A stretch of DNA of 24,519 nt from contig JAJPHF010000055.1 in NCBI GenBank assembly GCA_021325365.1, positions 1 to 24,519 on the forward strand. Direction: 5' to 3'. The stretch comes from Pseudomonadota bacterium (GTDB taxonomy: Bacteria > Chloroflexota > UBA6077 > JAJPHF01). The notes beneath the pieces were generated by a model. It ran no database searches. It was not told where the DNA came from and worked only from the letters and a program-made list of their open reading frames with translations. Made by a program: the position numbers and the translations under genes. Positions 1 through 6,385 of this stretch are shown here, in pieces; position 1 is the stretch's first letter; every line of letters begins with the position of its first letter.

Positions 1-1
1 C

Positions 2-355
2 GGCGCCGTGCAGCACCAGCAGGGCGTGCTGAACCTGCTCGCGCAGCAGGTGCAGCCCCTCGACGTGACGCGCGGGCTACCCACCGCCGCCTCGCACGAC
101 TATGCGTAATGCGAGCCGCCGCGGCCGCGGCCGCGGCGGCTCGCATTACGCACGCCGCCCAGCATCCTCAGCGCCGAGACGGTCTTCGCTACGCCCTGCG
201 CCGACCGCGCGCAACTGCTCGCCGCCGCCGAGGCGTTGCTCGACCGCGCGCTGGACGACCTGCCGACGGGCCAGGTGGCGGGTAGCCTGCACCTGGTACT
301 GGAACTAGATGGAGGCGGCCCCTCCGGCACCCCGATCCTGGAGGGTTGTACTTGA
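2..355 (+). pseudogene. Interrupted C-terminal remnant of a probable Y-family DNA polymerase (ImuB/DinB type)
   Basis: One reading frame runs from the left edge to a TGA at 353-355, broken only by a TAA at 107-109. Upstream of the TAA it reads ...LLAQQVQPLDV.... Downstream it reads PPSILSAETVF, then DRAQLLAAAEALLDRALDDL and SLHLVLELDGG. That order matches what I know of the end of the Y-family catalytic part followed by the little-finger domain (a PPS...E.TF entry, a helix, then an LxLxLELxDG strand). The TAA lies inside a perfect 50-bp palindrome, so the gene looks interrupted. The frame then ends soon after the LELDGG strand, short of a full little finger, and transposase-like sequence begins just beyond. 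The part upstream of the window is not visible. Family assignment rests on remembered motif patterns and is moderate. A short natural C-terminus ending at 109 is the alternative. Confidence 0.5.
103..152. repeat. Perfect 50-bp spacerless palindrome
   Basis: The left arm 103-127 begins TGCGTAATGCGAGCCGCCGC and the right arm 128-152 is its exact reverse complement, ending GGCTCGCATTACGCA. The core is alternating CCGCGG/GCGGCC. There is no loop and no T-run, so a standard Rho-independent terminator is not obvious. It carries the TAA that interrupts the reading frame of the flanking polymerase-like gene. It could be an inserted palindromic element or an assembly fold-back. Confidence 0.9.
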
Positions 356-384
356 GCGGGGGCCGCCTTTGCGCTGAGCATAGC

Positions 385-950
385 GGGGGGGGCTGCTGGA
401 CGCGCCGGCGCCGCCAGCCGTGGCGCCGAGCGAACCGGTCGGTGAGCTTGCCGGGGAGCCGGGCCTGGGCACCGCGGGGCCGCGCCCGCAGCACGGGCCG
501 CCGCCGGGCCCCCGGGTCCAAGGGGGGCTCGGCGAGGGCCCCGACTTCGGTGGCGCAGGCGGCGCGGGCGGGGAGCGCAGAGAGGGCCTGGCGGTCGGCC
601 AGGCCCGCCCGGAGCTGGGTAAACACGCGTTCGCGCGGCGCGGGGCCTGCGGGCGCCAGCCGCTTGGAGATGGCCTGGTCCGTGACGGGAAAGCGCGGAT
701 ACCACCCCCCCCTGCGCGTGGCTGCGCAGGCGCCAGCGGGCGAGGTAGCGGCTGAACCCGCGCCGCACGCACCCCAGCAGCCCCCCCCCACCAGCACAGG
801 CGCGGGAGCACCCGCGGGCGGCCGGGGCTCCGCCGCGCGGCCTCGGCCGGAGCGGGCACCCGGTCGGCCAGGGCGCGTTGCAGGAACTGTGCGATAGCGC
901 CGCCTACCACTGCCCCGGCGTCAGCTGGCCGCTCAGTCTGGCTGCAAACT
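385..950 (-). pseudogene. Degenerate IS4-type transposase remnant
   Basis: Read right to left on the minus strand, three frames join into one transposase-like N-terminal half. The first has AIAQFLQRALADRVPA and GRPRVLPRLCWWGG (about 890-790). The second has RRGFSRYLARWRLRSHAQG (about 766-712). The third has YPRFPVTDQAISKRLA, then RERVFTQLRAGLADRQ and LPGKLTDRFARR (about 710-410). The shifts fall at C-runs 781-789 and 705-712, and a further G-run lies at 385-392. This matches the N-terminal part of IS4-family DDE transposases common in Chloroflexota, as I recall them. The catalytic C-terminal half is missing, and no terminal inverted repeats were found. It abuts the broken polymerase gene, so it may be what truncated it. 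Homopolymer sequencing error could explain the frameshifts but not the missing half. Confidence 0.6.
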
Positions 951-1081
951 GCTATAAGGGGCACCCGGCCGGCGGGGCCGCGCGACCGGCCGCAAAAGGC
1001 GGTCGGACACCCGTCAGCACGCGGTCGCTCAGCGCTAGCGCCGCGCGCGCGAATGGCGCGGCCCTGGGGCGGACGGTGCGG

Positions 1082-1087
1082 TATGAT
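1082..1087 (+). promoter_or_regulatory. Possible -10 element upstream of the 1165 gene
   Basis: TATGAT matches the sigma-70 -10 consensus at five of six positions and lies shortly upstream of the reading frame that opens at 1096. No convincing -35 hexamer is present. Confidence 0.22.
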
Positions 1088-1164
1088 GGGGCTAACACGC
1101 TCCACCGGGGGATCCACTGGACGCGTCGCCGTCCCCGCTGACGCCGCAGGCCTGGTGCCGCCGC

Positions 1165-1794
1165 GTGCTCAGGGCGCTGCACGAGCGCGCCGCGCCGAGC
1201 ACCAACGTGGGCGATCTGCCCATGCTGCTGGCGTACTTCGTCGAGCTGGACCCGTCGCCCGAGCTATTCGCCGACCTGCTGGGGCGCTGTGCGGCCGACC
1301 CGCGGCCCGGCGTCGCCGACGCCGCCCGCGTGCTGCAGCGCGCCTGGCAGCGCGGCCTGCAGGGCGCCGAGGTGCTGCCCCAGCCGCCGCTCGCCGAGGT
1401 CCTGCGCACGCTCGGCGCGCTGCTCGACGCCGCGAACGCGCGCGGTGCGTACCTCGTCGTGGCCCCCGACGCCGTGCGGGTGCAGACCTTCGGCGACCAG
1501 GGCATCGTCGACCTGGGCGCCACGGAGCTGCGCCAGGAGATCGCCGCCCACACTGCCCTACGCGGCCAGCTGCCCCCTGCCGCCGAGCCCACCGTGCGCC
1601 ACGCGAGCCGCCTGCGCGCGATCGGCCTGGCGCTGGACGCCGAGCCGAGCCAGACGTACGAGCTGGCGGTGATGCCGCGCGCCGTGCTGGTCGAGGGCAG
1701 CGCCGGCTACTGCCGCGTGTTCACCGCCGACGACCTGGCGGCCCTCCTCGCGGCCGCCACGCGGCGGCGCCAGACCGACCACGGCGCGCGCTGA
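1165..1794 (+). CDS. Hypothetical protein upstream of a TadE-like gene
   Basis: I do not recognise this 209-residue protein. It is mostly helical by composition, with an N-terminal segment (DLPMLLAYFVELDPSPELFADLLG, residues about 17-40) and repeated leucine/alanine helices. A middle stretch reads YLVVAPDAVRVQTFGDQGIVDLG and may form a small beta region. It has no signal peptide or membrane segment, so it is probably cytoplasmic. The coding frame is strongly GC3-biased, which supports it as real. The GTG start is uncertain. The frame is open back to 1096, and a CTG at 1117 preceded by GGGGGA would add 16 residues (LDASPSPLTPQAWCRR). It ends 6 nt before the TadE-like gene, so the two are probably co-transcribed and may function together. 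No function is proposed. Confidence 0.7.
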   Translation: MLRALHERAAPSTNVGDLPMLLAYFVELDPSPELFADLLGRCAADPRPGVADAARVLQRAWQRGLQGAEVLPQPPLAEVLRTLGALLDAANARGAYLVVAPDAVRVQTFGDQGIVDLGATELRQEIAAHTALRGQLPPAAEPTVRHASRLRAIGLALDAEPSQTYELAVMPRAVLVEGSAGYCRVFTADDLAALLAAATRRRQTDHGAR

Positions 1795-1800
1795 GGGCTC

Positions 1801-2292
1801 GTGAGCGCACGCCAGGGAGTCGCGTTCGCCAACACGCGGGCGGGTGGCGCGCGGGGCCAGGCGTTCGCCGAGTTCGGCCTCGTGCTCCTGCTCGTGCTGG
1901 CGCTTGGCCTGCTCGTCTTCGTGGGCGGCTGGGTCACGGCCAATTGGCTCGCGGTCGCCCAGGCGGCCCGCGAGGGTGCGCGCGCCGGCAACCGGGTCGC
2001 CGCCACCGACGCGGCGGTCCTCGACGCCGTCAACCGCAGCGCGAGCACCTTCACCGGCACCTTCGCCGCGGTCAGCGCCGCCACCCCCCCGGACGCCTGC
2101 ACCGGGGAGCACGCCGTCTGCGTCTGCCGGCACCACGTCAACGCGACGCGCTGCGACGACACGGTGACGCCCGGCGACCAGATCGACGTCACCGTGCGCC
2201 ACCGCCTGGTATTCGCGCCCTTCGCCGGCGGCTGGGTCGGCCAGAACGCCGCCATCCAGCTCGCCGCCGTCGAGTCGGCGCGCATCGAGTGA
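1801..2292 (+). CDS. TadE-like pilus/envelope protein, four-cysteine type
   Basis: A 163-residue single-pass protein of the TadE family (pseudopilins and minor components of Tad/Flp pili). A basic N-terminus is followed by the TadE signature GQAFAEFGLVLLL at residues 19-31 and a membrane helix to about residue 50, with the rest exported. The C-terminal domain has cysteines at 100, 107, 109 and 118, then IDVTV and AGGWVGQ...IQL near the end. These positions match those of the minus-strand TadE protein at 3580-4065, so the two are paralogs. The cysteines probably form disulfides outside the membrane (inference). The GTG start at 1801 is supported by a GAGG just upstream. It follows the unrecognised 1165 gene and converges on the minus-strand TadG-like gene. 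Confidence 0.85.
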   Translation: MSARQGVAFANTRAGGARGQAFAEFGLVLLLVLALGLLVFVGGWVTANWLAVAQAAREGARAGNRVAATDAAVLDAVNRSASTFTGTFAAVSAATPPDACTGEHAVCVCRHHVNATRCDDTVTPGDQIDVTVRHRLVFAPFAGGWVGQNAAIQLAAVESARIE

Positions 2293-2383
2293 CGCGCGCC
2301 GCAGGGCGCCCGGGCTTTGGATGCGGCGCCGTGGGCGCTGGCCGGCCGCCGCTGGCGGCTCGCCGCGGCACGCGGGCTACGGG

Positions 2384-3565
2384 CTACGACCCTGGCACGA
2401 GCTTGGCTGAGAAGAAGCCGCCGCCGGTGCTGTTCGGGTTATACACGGTCCCCGTGGACTGGCCGTTGACCATCACGCCAGAGGTCAGTTGACCCCAGTT
2501 GTTGTTGCTCCCTCCCGCCACGATGAACGGCGCGTATGCGACCACCCGGAAGTCGCCGTTGATCGGGCCAGTGCAGCTGCCGCCACTGTAGCAGTCGGCA
2601 ACGGGCAGGACTAGGATGCAGCCGGCGTTGGTATTCGAGCCGCACAGGGCGCCGACCAGATCGCGCGTGGGCCCCGCCCGATCGCCGGACAGCCAGCCCT
2701 GGCTGCAAGGCAGTCCGTTGCTGCCTGCGCCCGCGATCGGCACACACGCGGTGCTGTCGGATAGGCCTTTGAACTGGTTTCCGTCGCCGCAGCCGCCGCC
2801 GTCCTTCGTTAGCTGAGGGCCGTGCAGCTCGTAGTAGTTGCCGACGTAGGTGCTATTGATTGCCAGGCTCGGGTAGGTGCCGGTGAGGATGTTGTCGATT
2901 GTTCCCGTCGGATTGCCGCTGCTATCGGTCCGGACGGCGCCGTTACCCGACCCCGCGTTAGGCCCCCCGCCGCAGACGATGAATGGCCCCCCCGATGTCC
3001 CGGGGCCGCTGTTCATGAGCATTGCGCGGGCCGCGGCGCCGACGTTAGTGCTGGCCAGGGCCGAGCTTAGCATGCGGATGAAGAAGGTGGGATAGTTGTA
3101 GCTCACTACGGCCCGCACGCCCGACGGGATGTTGGGGCTGGCGGGCACCGCGCCAGAGCCCGAGTCGAACGCGGTGGCGTTCTGGTTCGCGTCGAGATAA
3201 TAGGTAGTCAGAGTCGCCCCGGCCGGCAGCGTGGCGCCGCTCGGAGCGGGAAACGGCGGTAGGGCGTTGCTCGCCGCTTGTTGCATGGCCCCGTAGATTG
3301 CGGCCCCGGTAGGGTACGGGTCCGAGCTGAGCCCGAGGGTGTTTTGCCCAGACGCCCCCATATTGATGTACGTGACGTGCAGGCCGAGCGCCTCGGCCCC
3401 GATCTGTGCGGCCGCGTCCGCAGCGTTCTGTACCTCGCGGCGGTGCGAGTAGGAGAAGCCGAGATCGACCGCCACGCCCACGGCGCCGAGGAGAACGGGC
3501 AGGGTGAGCCCGATCACCAGGAGCATTTGTCCGCGCTGTCGCCGCGGCGTCCGACCCTGCTGCAT
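2384..3565 (-). CDS. TadG-like Flp pilus-assembly protein
   Basis: A 393-residue protein with an N-terminal Tad_N-type (TadE/G-like) domain: basic start, RGQMLLVIGLTLPVLLGAVG (residues 11-30) as the membrane helix, then VAVDLGFSYSHRREVQNAAD and AAAQIGAEAL. This is the usual TadG pattern of a helix followed by a D..Y..R..LQ.AADAAA segment. The remainder is a Gly/Asn/Ser/Thr-rich exported region with several cysteines (CGGGPNAG, GGGCGDGNQ, STACVP, LPCSQG, ALCGSN, AGCILV, ADCYSGGSCTG). I see no von Willebrand A metal site, unlike the plus-strand TadG protein at 6386. I chose the ATG at 3565 because GGGAGAGG lies upstream and the membrane helix then starts at the normal position. The frame stays open upstream, but that extension looks non-coding. 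It is third in the operon after two TadE-like genes, 14 nt behind the second. Confidence 0.85.
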   Translation of the reverse strand: MQQGRTPRRQRGQMLLVIGLTLPVLLGAVGVAVDLGFSYSHRREVQNAADAAAQIGAEALGLHVTYINMGASGQNTLGLSSDPYPTGAAIYGAMQQAASNALPPFPAPSGATLPAGATLTTYYLDANQNATAFDSGSGAVPASPNIPSGVRAVVSYNYPTFFIRMLSSALASTNVGAAARAMLMNSGPGTSGGPFIVCGGGPNAGSGNGAVRTDSSGNPTGTIDNILTGTYPSLAINSTYVGNYYELHGPQLTKDGGGCGDGNQFKGLSDSTACVPIAGAGSNGLPCSQGWLSGDRAGPTRDLVGALCGSNTNAGCILVLPVADCYSGGSCTGPINGDFRVVAYAPFIVAGGSNNNWGQLTSGVMVNGQSTGTVYNPNSTGGGFFSAKLVPGS

Positions 3566-3579
3566 GGCGCCTCTCCCGC

Positions 3580-4065
3580 TCAACTGAGCCGCGCGGTGTG
3601 GTACGCGGTCAATTGAATGCTCGTCTGCCCCAGCCAGCCGCCGGCCTGGGGCATGAACTGAAACAGGTAGTTGACGGTGACGTCGACCTCGGAGCCGCTC
3701 TGGATCGGCGTGGAGCCGCAGGCCGCGCCGGCAGTGGTCCGCCGACACACACAGATCGCGGTTGTGCCGCTGCACGTGGAGCCACTCGTCGGCGTGGGGA
3801 ATGTGCCGAGGATACCCGACACCGCGTTGACGGCGTTCTGGATATCGGTATCGGTCGCGGTCACGTACTGGCCCGCGCGGGCCCCTTCAGCGGCTGCATT
3901 CGCCAGGATGAAGTAGCTGAGCACCATTCGTCCGCCCTCGAAAATGAGCAACAGCGTCGTGAAGAACAGCACTATCGTGAGGGCGAACTCGACCATCGCT
4001 TGGCCGGCGGTCCGGCCGGCAGGCCAGGGCCATCGGGGCCTGTCTACGGCAACCTGTAGGCGCAT
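3580..4065 (-). CDS. TadE-like pilus/envelope protein, four-cysteine type
   Basis: A 161-residue TadE-family protein. A basic, proline-containing N-terminus leads into GQAMVEFALTIVLFFTTLLL (residues 21-40), which is the TadE motif plus a membrane helix. ANAAAEGARAGQYVTATDTD follows. Cysteines at 98, 105, 107 and 116 have exactly the spacing of the plus-strand paralog at 1801-2292, and both end with a VDVTV...AGGW.GQ..IQL block. The ATG at 4065 has GGAAGG upstream. It lies 13 nt downstream of the first TadE gene and 14 nt before the TadG gene, so it is the middle cistron of a three-gene operon. Codon choice is less GC3-biased than in the housekeeping-like genes further right. Confidence 0.88.
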   Translation of the reverse strand: MRLQVAVDRPRWPWPAGRTAGQAMVEFALTIVLFFTTLLLIFEGGRMVLSYFILANAAAEGARAGQYVTATDTDIQNAVNAVSGILGTFPTPTSGSTCSGTTAICVCRRTTAGAACGSTPIQSGSEVDVTVNYLFQFMPQAGGWLGQTSIQLTAYHTARLS

Positions 4066-4078
4066 CGCGGCCCCTTCC

Positions 4079-4591
4079 TTACGGGCAGCTCGCGGGGGCC
4101 GTGGCGACCCAGCGACTCACCACCCGCTGAGTCGTGATTGTGCTTCCTACCAGCACCCGCGCGAGCGGCGTGAACGGGGAGAACGAGTATTGCACGGTAA
4201 CGCTCGTCCATTGCGGGGCAAACGCATTGAAATTCGTCTGCCGCGTGCTGCAGTTTGGGCTCACGCTGATGGCGGAGGTAGCGATCATCCCGCTGGGCGC
4301 GCTACTCTGGGCCGCGGCCTTGACCGCGTTGTCGCCCAGCCCGTCTCTAGCCGCCCGCGCGCCTTGGTCGGCCGCGGCGCTGACGACGATGTCGTAGTAG
4401 TAGATCCGCCCAAAGTCCACGATGCCTACAATCACCATCAAGAGCATCACCAGGACGAACGCGAATTCCACGAGCGCCTGTGCGGGCCTGCGCGGCTCCC
4501 CGATCGCGGCCCTGGCAAAGCTGCATCGAACGCGGCATGAAGCCGTCCGCTCCAACAGACCGTGTAACATACCAGAATGCGTCAACCCCAT
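4079..4591 (-). CDS. TadE-like pilus/envelope protein, first gene of the minus-strand operon
   Basis: A TadE-family protein with the signature AQALVEFAFVLVMLLMVIVG (residues 37-56, numbered from the upstream ATG), then VDFGRIYYYDIVVSAAADQGARAARDG, the usual TadE helix exit. The exported part has only two cysteines after the helix (114 and 169). It has VTVQYSFSPFTPL and VGSTITTQRVV, a C-terminal block seen in many TadE proteins. The start is uncertain. The ATG at 4591 gives 170 residues but has only a poor GAGAG next to it. The ATG at 4570 would remove seven residues. A start closer to the hydrophobic segment would better fit the usual short TadE N-terminus. It faces the 4592-5286 divergent regulatory region. 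Confidence 0.82.
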   Translation of the reverse strand: MGLTHSGMLHGLLERTASCRVRCSFARAAIGEPRRPAQALVEFAFVLVMLLMVIVGIVDFGRIYYYDIVVSAAADQGARAARDGLGDNAVKAAAQSSAPSGMIATSAISVSPNCSTRQTNFNAFAPQWTSVTVQYSFSPFTPLARVLVGSTITTQRVVSRWVATAPASCP

Positions 4592-4701
4592 CTCTCAGAG
4601 AACGTTACAAGGCCCACCTACGCTCGATTCTGGCAACAGTTAGCGTGAATCTTCGCCGCATACTGTTTCAAGCGGTGCAGAATACAGAGTATGGCTCGCA
4701 A

Positions 4702-4730
4702 TTGACTCATAGATGCACCGTGAGTATAGC
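4702..4730 (+). promoter_or_regulatory. Candidate sigma-70 promoter in the divergent region
   Basis: TTGACT at 4702-4707, a 17-nt spacer and TATAGC at 4725-4730 make a good vegetative-type promoter pointing right. The next convincing gene starts at 5287, so a transcript from here would have a leader of about 550 nt. Within 4592-5286 I find no convincing gene; the reading frames there have no recognisable content. Confidence 0.45.
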
Positions 4731-5049
4731 GATGGCTCAGAATTGCCGGCTAGGCTCTAGCCGAGGCTGGCTACCGCCGATTTGGTTAACAAACGGGAAG
4801 GACAGCCGCCAATTGGCGCGATTGTGGCTACTCAGACGGCGCTATGGCGTTGCCGCGGGCGCGCAACAGGCCTAGCCCGGCGTATCTGCCTACCTGCACG
4901 ACGGCCCCTAGAGTGCGCTCGCGCAGGCTCTCCTCGGGATCCAGACTGGCCCCGCGCCCCGCATCCCCTGGCGGGTTACGTTCTGGTTAAGGCAGTCCGC
5001 GTCGCTGCCTATCGTGGCGACGTCCACCTATGGTAAGTAAATGCTGAGT

Positions 5050-5058
5050 TGTTACACT
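5050..5058 (+). promoter_or_regulatory. Candidate extended -10 promoter
   Basis: TGTTACACT is an extended -10 (TG, one base, TACACT at 5053-5058). Transcription would start near 5065, just before the large inverted repeat at 5074-5175, giving a leader of about 220 nt for the TadE gene at 5287. No matching -35 hexamer is seen. Confidence 0.4.
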
Positions 5059-5073
5059 TTGAGCGGGCCACCA

Positions 5074-5175
5074 GTCCACGAGCGAACTGCCGCGCCCCGC
5101 GGGACGGGGCACGACCGGCGGCCGCGCGGATAGCCCGGCGCGCGGCCCGTCGTGATCAGCCGACCGCTCGTGGAC
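5074..5175 (+). other. Large imperfect hairpin in a gene-free leader (candidate structured RNA)
   Basis: The outer arms GTCCACGAGCG (5074-5084) and CGCTCGTGGAC (5165-5175) are exact complements. Inside them, 5110-5129 (starting CACGACCGGCGG) can pair with 5135-5154 (ending GGCCCGTCGTG) with a few bulges. The two nested stems span about 100 nt between a candidate promoter and the first gene of the plus-strand Tad operon. It could be a leader structure, a small RNA or a DNA-level cruciform. No known RNA family is recognised. Confidence 0.45.
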
Positions 5176-5186
5176 CGACCTCAACC

Positions 5187-5212
5187 TGTGGGGGATCGAC
5201 TTGTGGGGGATC
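5187..5212 (+). repeat. Two 11-bp direct repeats in the leader of the TadE operon
   Basis: TGTGGGGGATC occurs at 5187-5197 and 5202-5212, one and a half helical turns apart. A second pair, GGGGCGCC at 5248-5255 and 5260-5267, lies just before the AGGAAGG ribosome-binding site. Its inner GGCGCC copies can pair as a small hairpin. These could be regulator sites or leader structure. Confidence 0.5.
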
Positions 5213-5286
5213 AACCGCTGCGAGGCTTCCGCCGACAATCAGGTTACGGGGCGCCATGCGGGGCGCCTGCCAACCAGGAAGGCCCC

Positions 5287-5829
5287 GTGACAGCTGCTCG
5301 CGCGCGCGCGGTGGTCCCGCGCCGTCGTCCATCGTGCTTGCTCGCCCGCCGCGAGCGCGCCCAGGGCATGGTCGAGTTCGCGCTGGCCCTGCCGATCTTC
5401 GTCATGATCATGGCCGTGGCGATGCAGATCGCCTTCCTGCTCACCGCGCAGATCGGCATCATCTGGGTCACGAACTCCGTGGCGCGACACATTGCGACCG
5501 GCTCGCCCGAAAACTGGATGTTTGCCGATAGCTGCCATACCACTTATCGCAACCAGCAGCTCGCGGCCTTCAGTCTGCTGCGCAGTAGCAACGTGACGAC
5601 GTTCACGATCTCGCCAGCGTATACGCCAGGTACGGTCGATTGCACCAACGTGGCTAAAAACGTGCCAGCCGCGACGGCAGGCACACCGCCTGCGCGTATC
5701 CGCGGCGGCCCGATTCAGGTGACGATGCAATACGACCCCTCAAACCTCTTCTTCCTCCCCGCGACATTCTTCGGGATACCCGTGCTGCGTGCCCTGCCCG
5801 CCTACACCGCTTCCTCGGTGATGGAGTAG
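5287..5829 (+). CDS. TadE-like pilus/envelope protein, first gene of the plus-strand operon
   Basis: A 180-residue TadE-family protein. The basic N-terminus (residues 1-25, many Arg) is followed by AQGMVEFALALPIFVMIMAV (26-45) and a continuing hydrophobic stretch to about residue 61, the single membrane anchor. The exported domain has cysteines at 83 and 119 and ends in a hydrophobic LFFLPATFFGIPVLRALPAYTASSVME segment typical of TadE C-termini. I chose the GTG at 5287 because AGGAAGG lies five bases upstream and the membrane segment is then correctly placed. The frame is open upstream to 5152 but that part reads as leader. The next TadE gene starts 10 nt after its stop. It is divergent from the minus-strand TadE-TadE-TadG operon. 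Confidence 0.88.
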   Translation: MTAARARAVVPRRRPSCLLARRERAQGMVEFALALPIFVMIMAVAMQIAFLLTAQIGIIWVTNSVARHIATGSPENWMFADSCHTTYRNQQLAAFSLLRSSNVTTFTISPAYTPGTVDCTNVAKNVPAATAGTPPARIRGGPIQVTMQYDPSNLFFLPATFFGIPVLRALPAYTASSVME

Positions 5830-5839
5830 AGCAGGTCCG

Positions 5840-6376
5840 ATGATCGAACCGACCATGCACCAACCCCGGCGGTCCCGCGACCGTGGGCAAGCGCTGGTGG
5901 AGCTAGCATTGATCCTGCCGATTCTTCTGTTTCTCACGATGGGAGCGATCCAGGTCGCCGCTTTGGGGATGGTATGGATTAGCCTGCAAGGGCTCACCCA
6001 GGACACCGCGCGGTGGATGGCCATCTCCAGCCAGGCGCCGCCGCCGCTTAGCAACTGCACGGACGGCACCAGCCTCTGGCCGCGGCCGCGCTGGGCCGAC
6101 GGCAACGACGGCGCCTACTACATGAACTGCCACGCGTCGGGGCTGCTGCGCGGGACCAGTTTCTCCAGCTTTGCGACCCTGACCTGGTCGCCCGCGTGCG
6201 GCAACGGGACCGATTGCTTCGCTGCGGGCTTACGCCGCGCCGACGACATGCTGACCCTTACCGTGACCTACAACTGGTCCAACGTAGTGTTTATGCCCGG
6301 GGGACTCAGCGGGTGGCTGGGATGGATCGTGCCATCTACCGTGACTGTTTCGGCCAGCGAAGTGATGCAGTACTAG
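5840..6376 (+). CDS. TadE-like pilus/envelope protein, second gene of the plus-strand operon
   Basis: A 178-residue protein with the TadE motif RGQALVELALILPILLFLTM at residues 15-34, which is also its membrane anchor, followed by an exported domain. Four cysteines (LSNCTDG, YMNCHAS, SPACGNGTDCF) lie in the middle part, so disulfides are plausible. It ends in FMPGGLSGWLGWIVPSTVTVSASEVMQY, resembling the AGGW.GQ..IQL...SA.. ending of the four-cysteine TadE paralogs. The ATG at 5840 has a weak GCAGG upstream. A second in-frame ATG four codons later (MHQPRR) is possible. It lies 10 nt after the preceding TadE gene and 9 nt before the TadG-like gene, so it is the middle cistron of this operon. 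Confidence 0.87.
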   Translation: MIEPTMHQPRRSRDRGQALVELALILPILLFLTMGAIQVAALGMVWISLQGLTQDTARWMAISSQAPPPLSNCTDGTSLWPRPRWADGNDGAYYMNCHASGLLRGTSFSSFATLTWSPACGNGTDCFAAGLRRADDMLTLTVTYNWSNVVFMPGGLSGWLGWIVPSTVTVSASEVMQY

Positions 6377-6385
6377 GGAGTTTCC

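Noticed and set aside
103..152. Rho-independent terminator
   Set aside because: No loop and no T-run, and the coding frame continues after it.
1053..2492. A 479-codon plus-strand reading frame
   Set aside because: It runs out of frame through the unknown gene and the TadE gene and is rich in Arg/Pro/Gly, a typical GC-rich shadow.
4782..5036. A short reading frame in the divergent region
   Set aside because: Low-complexity translation, no good ribosome-binding site and no codon bias; treated as non-coding.
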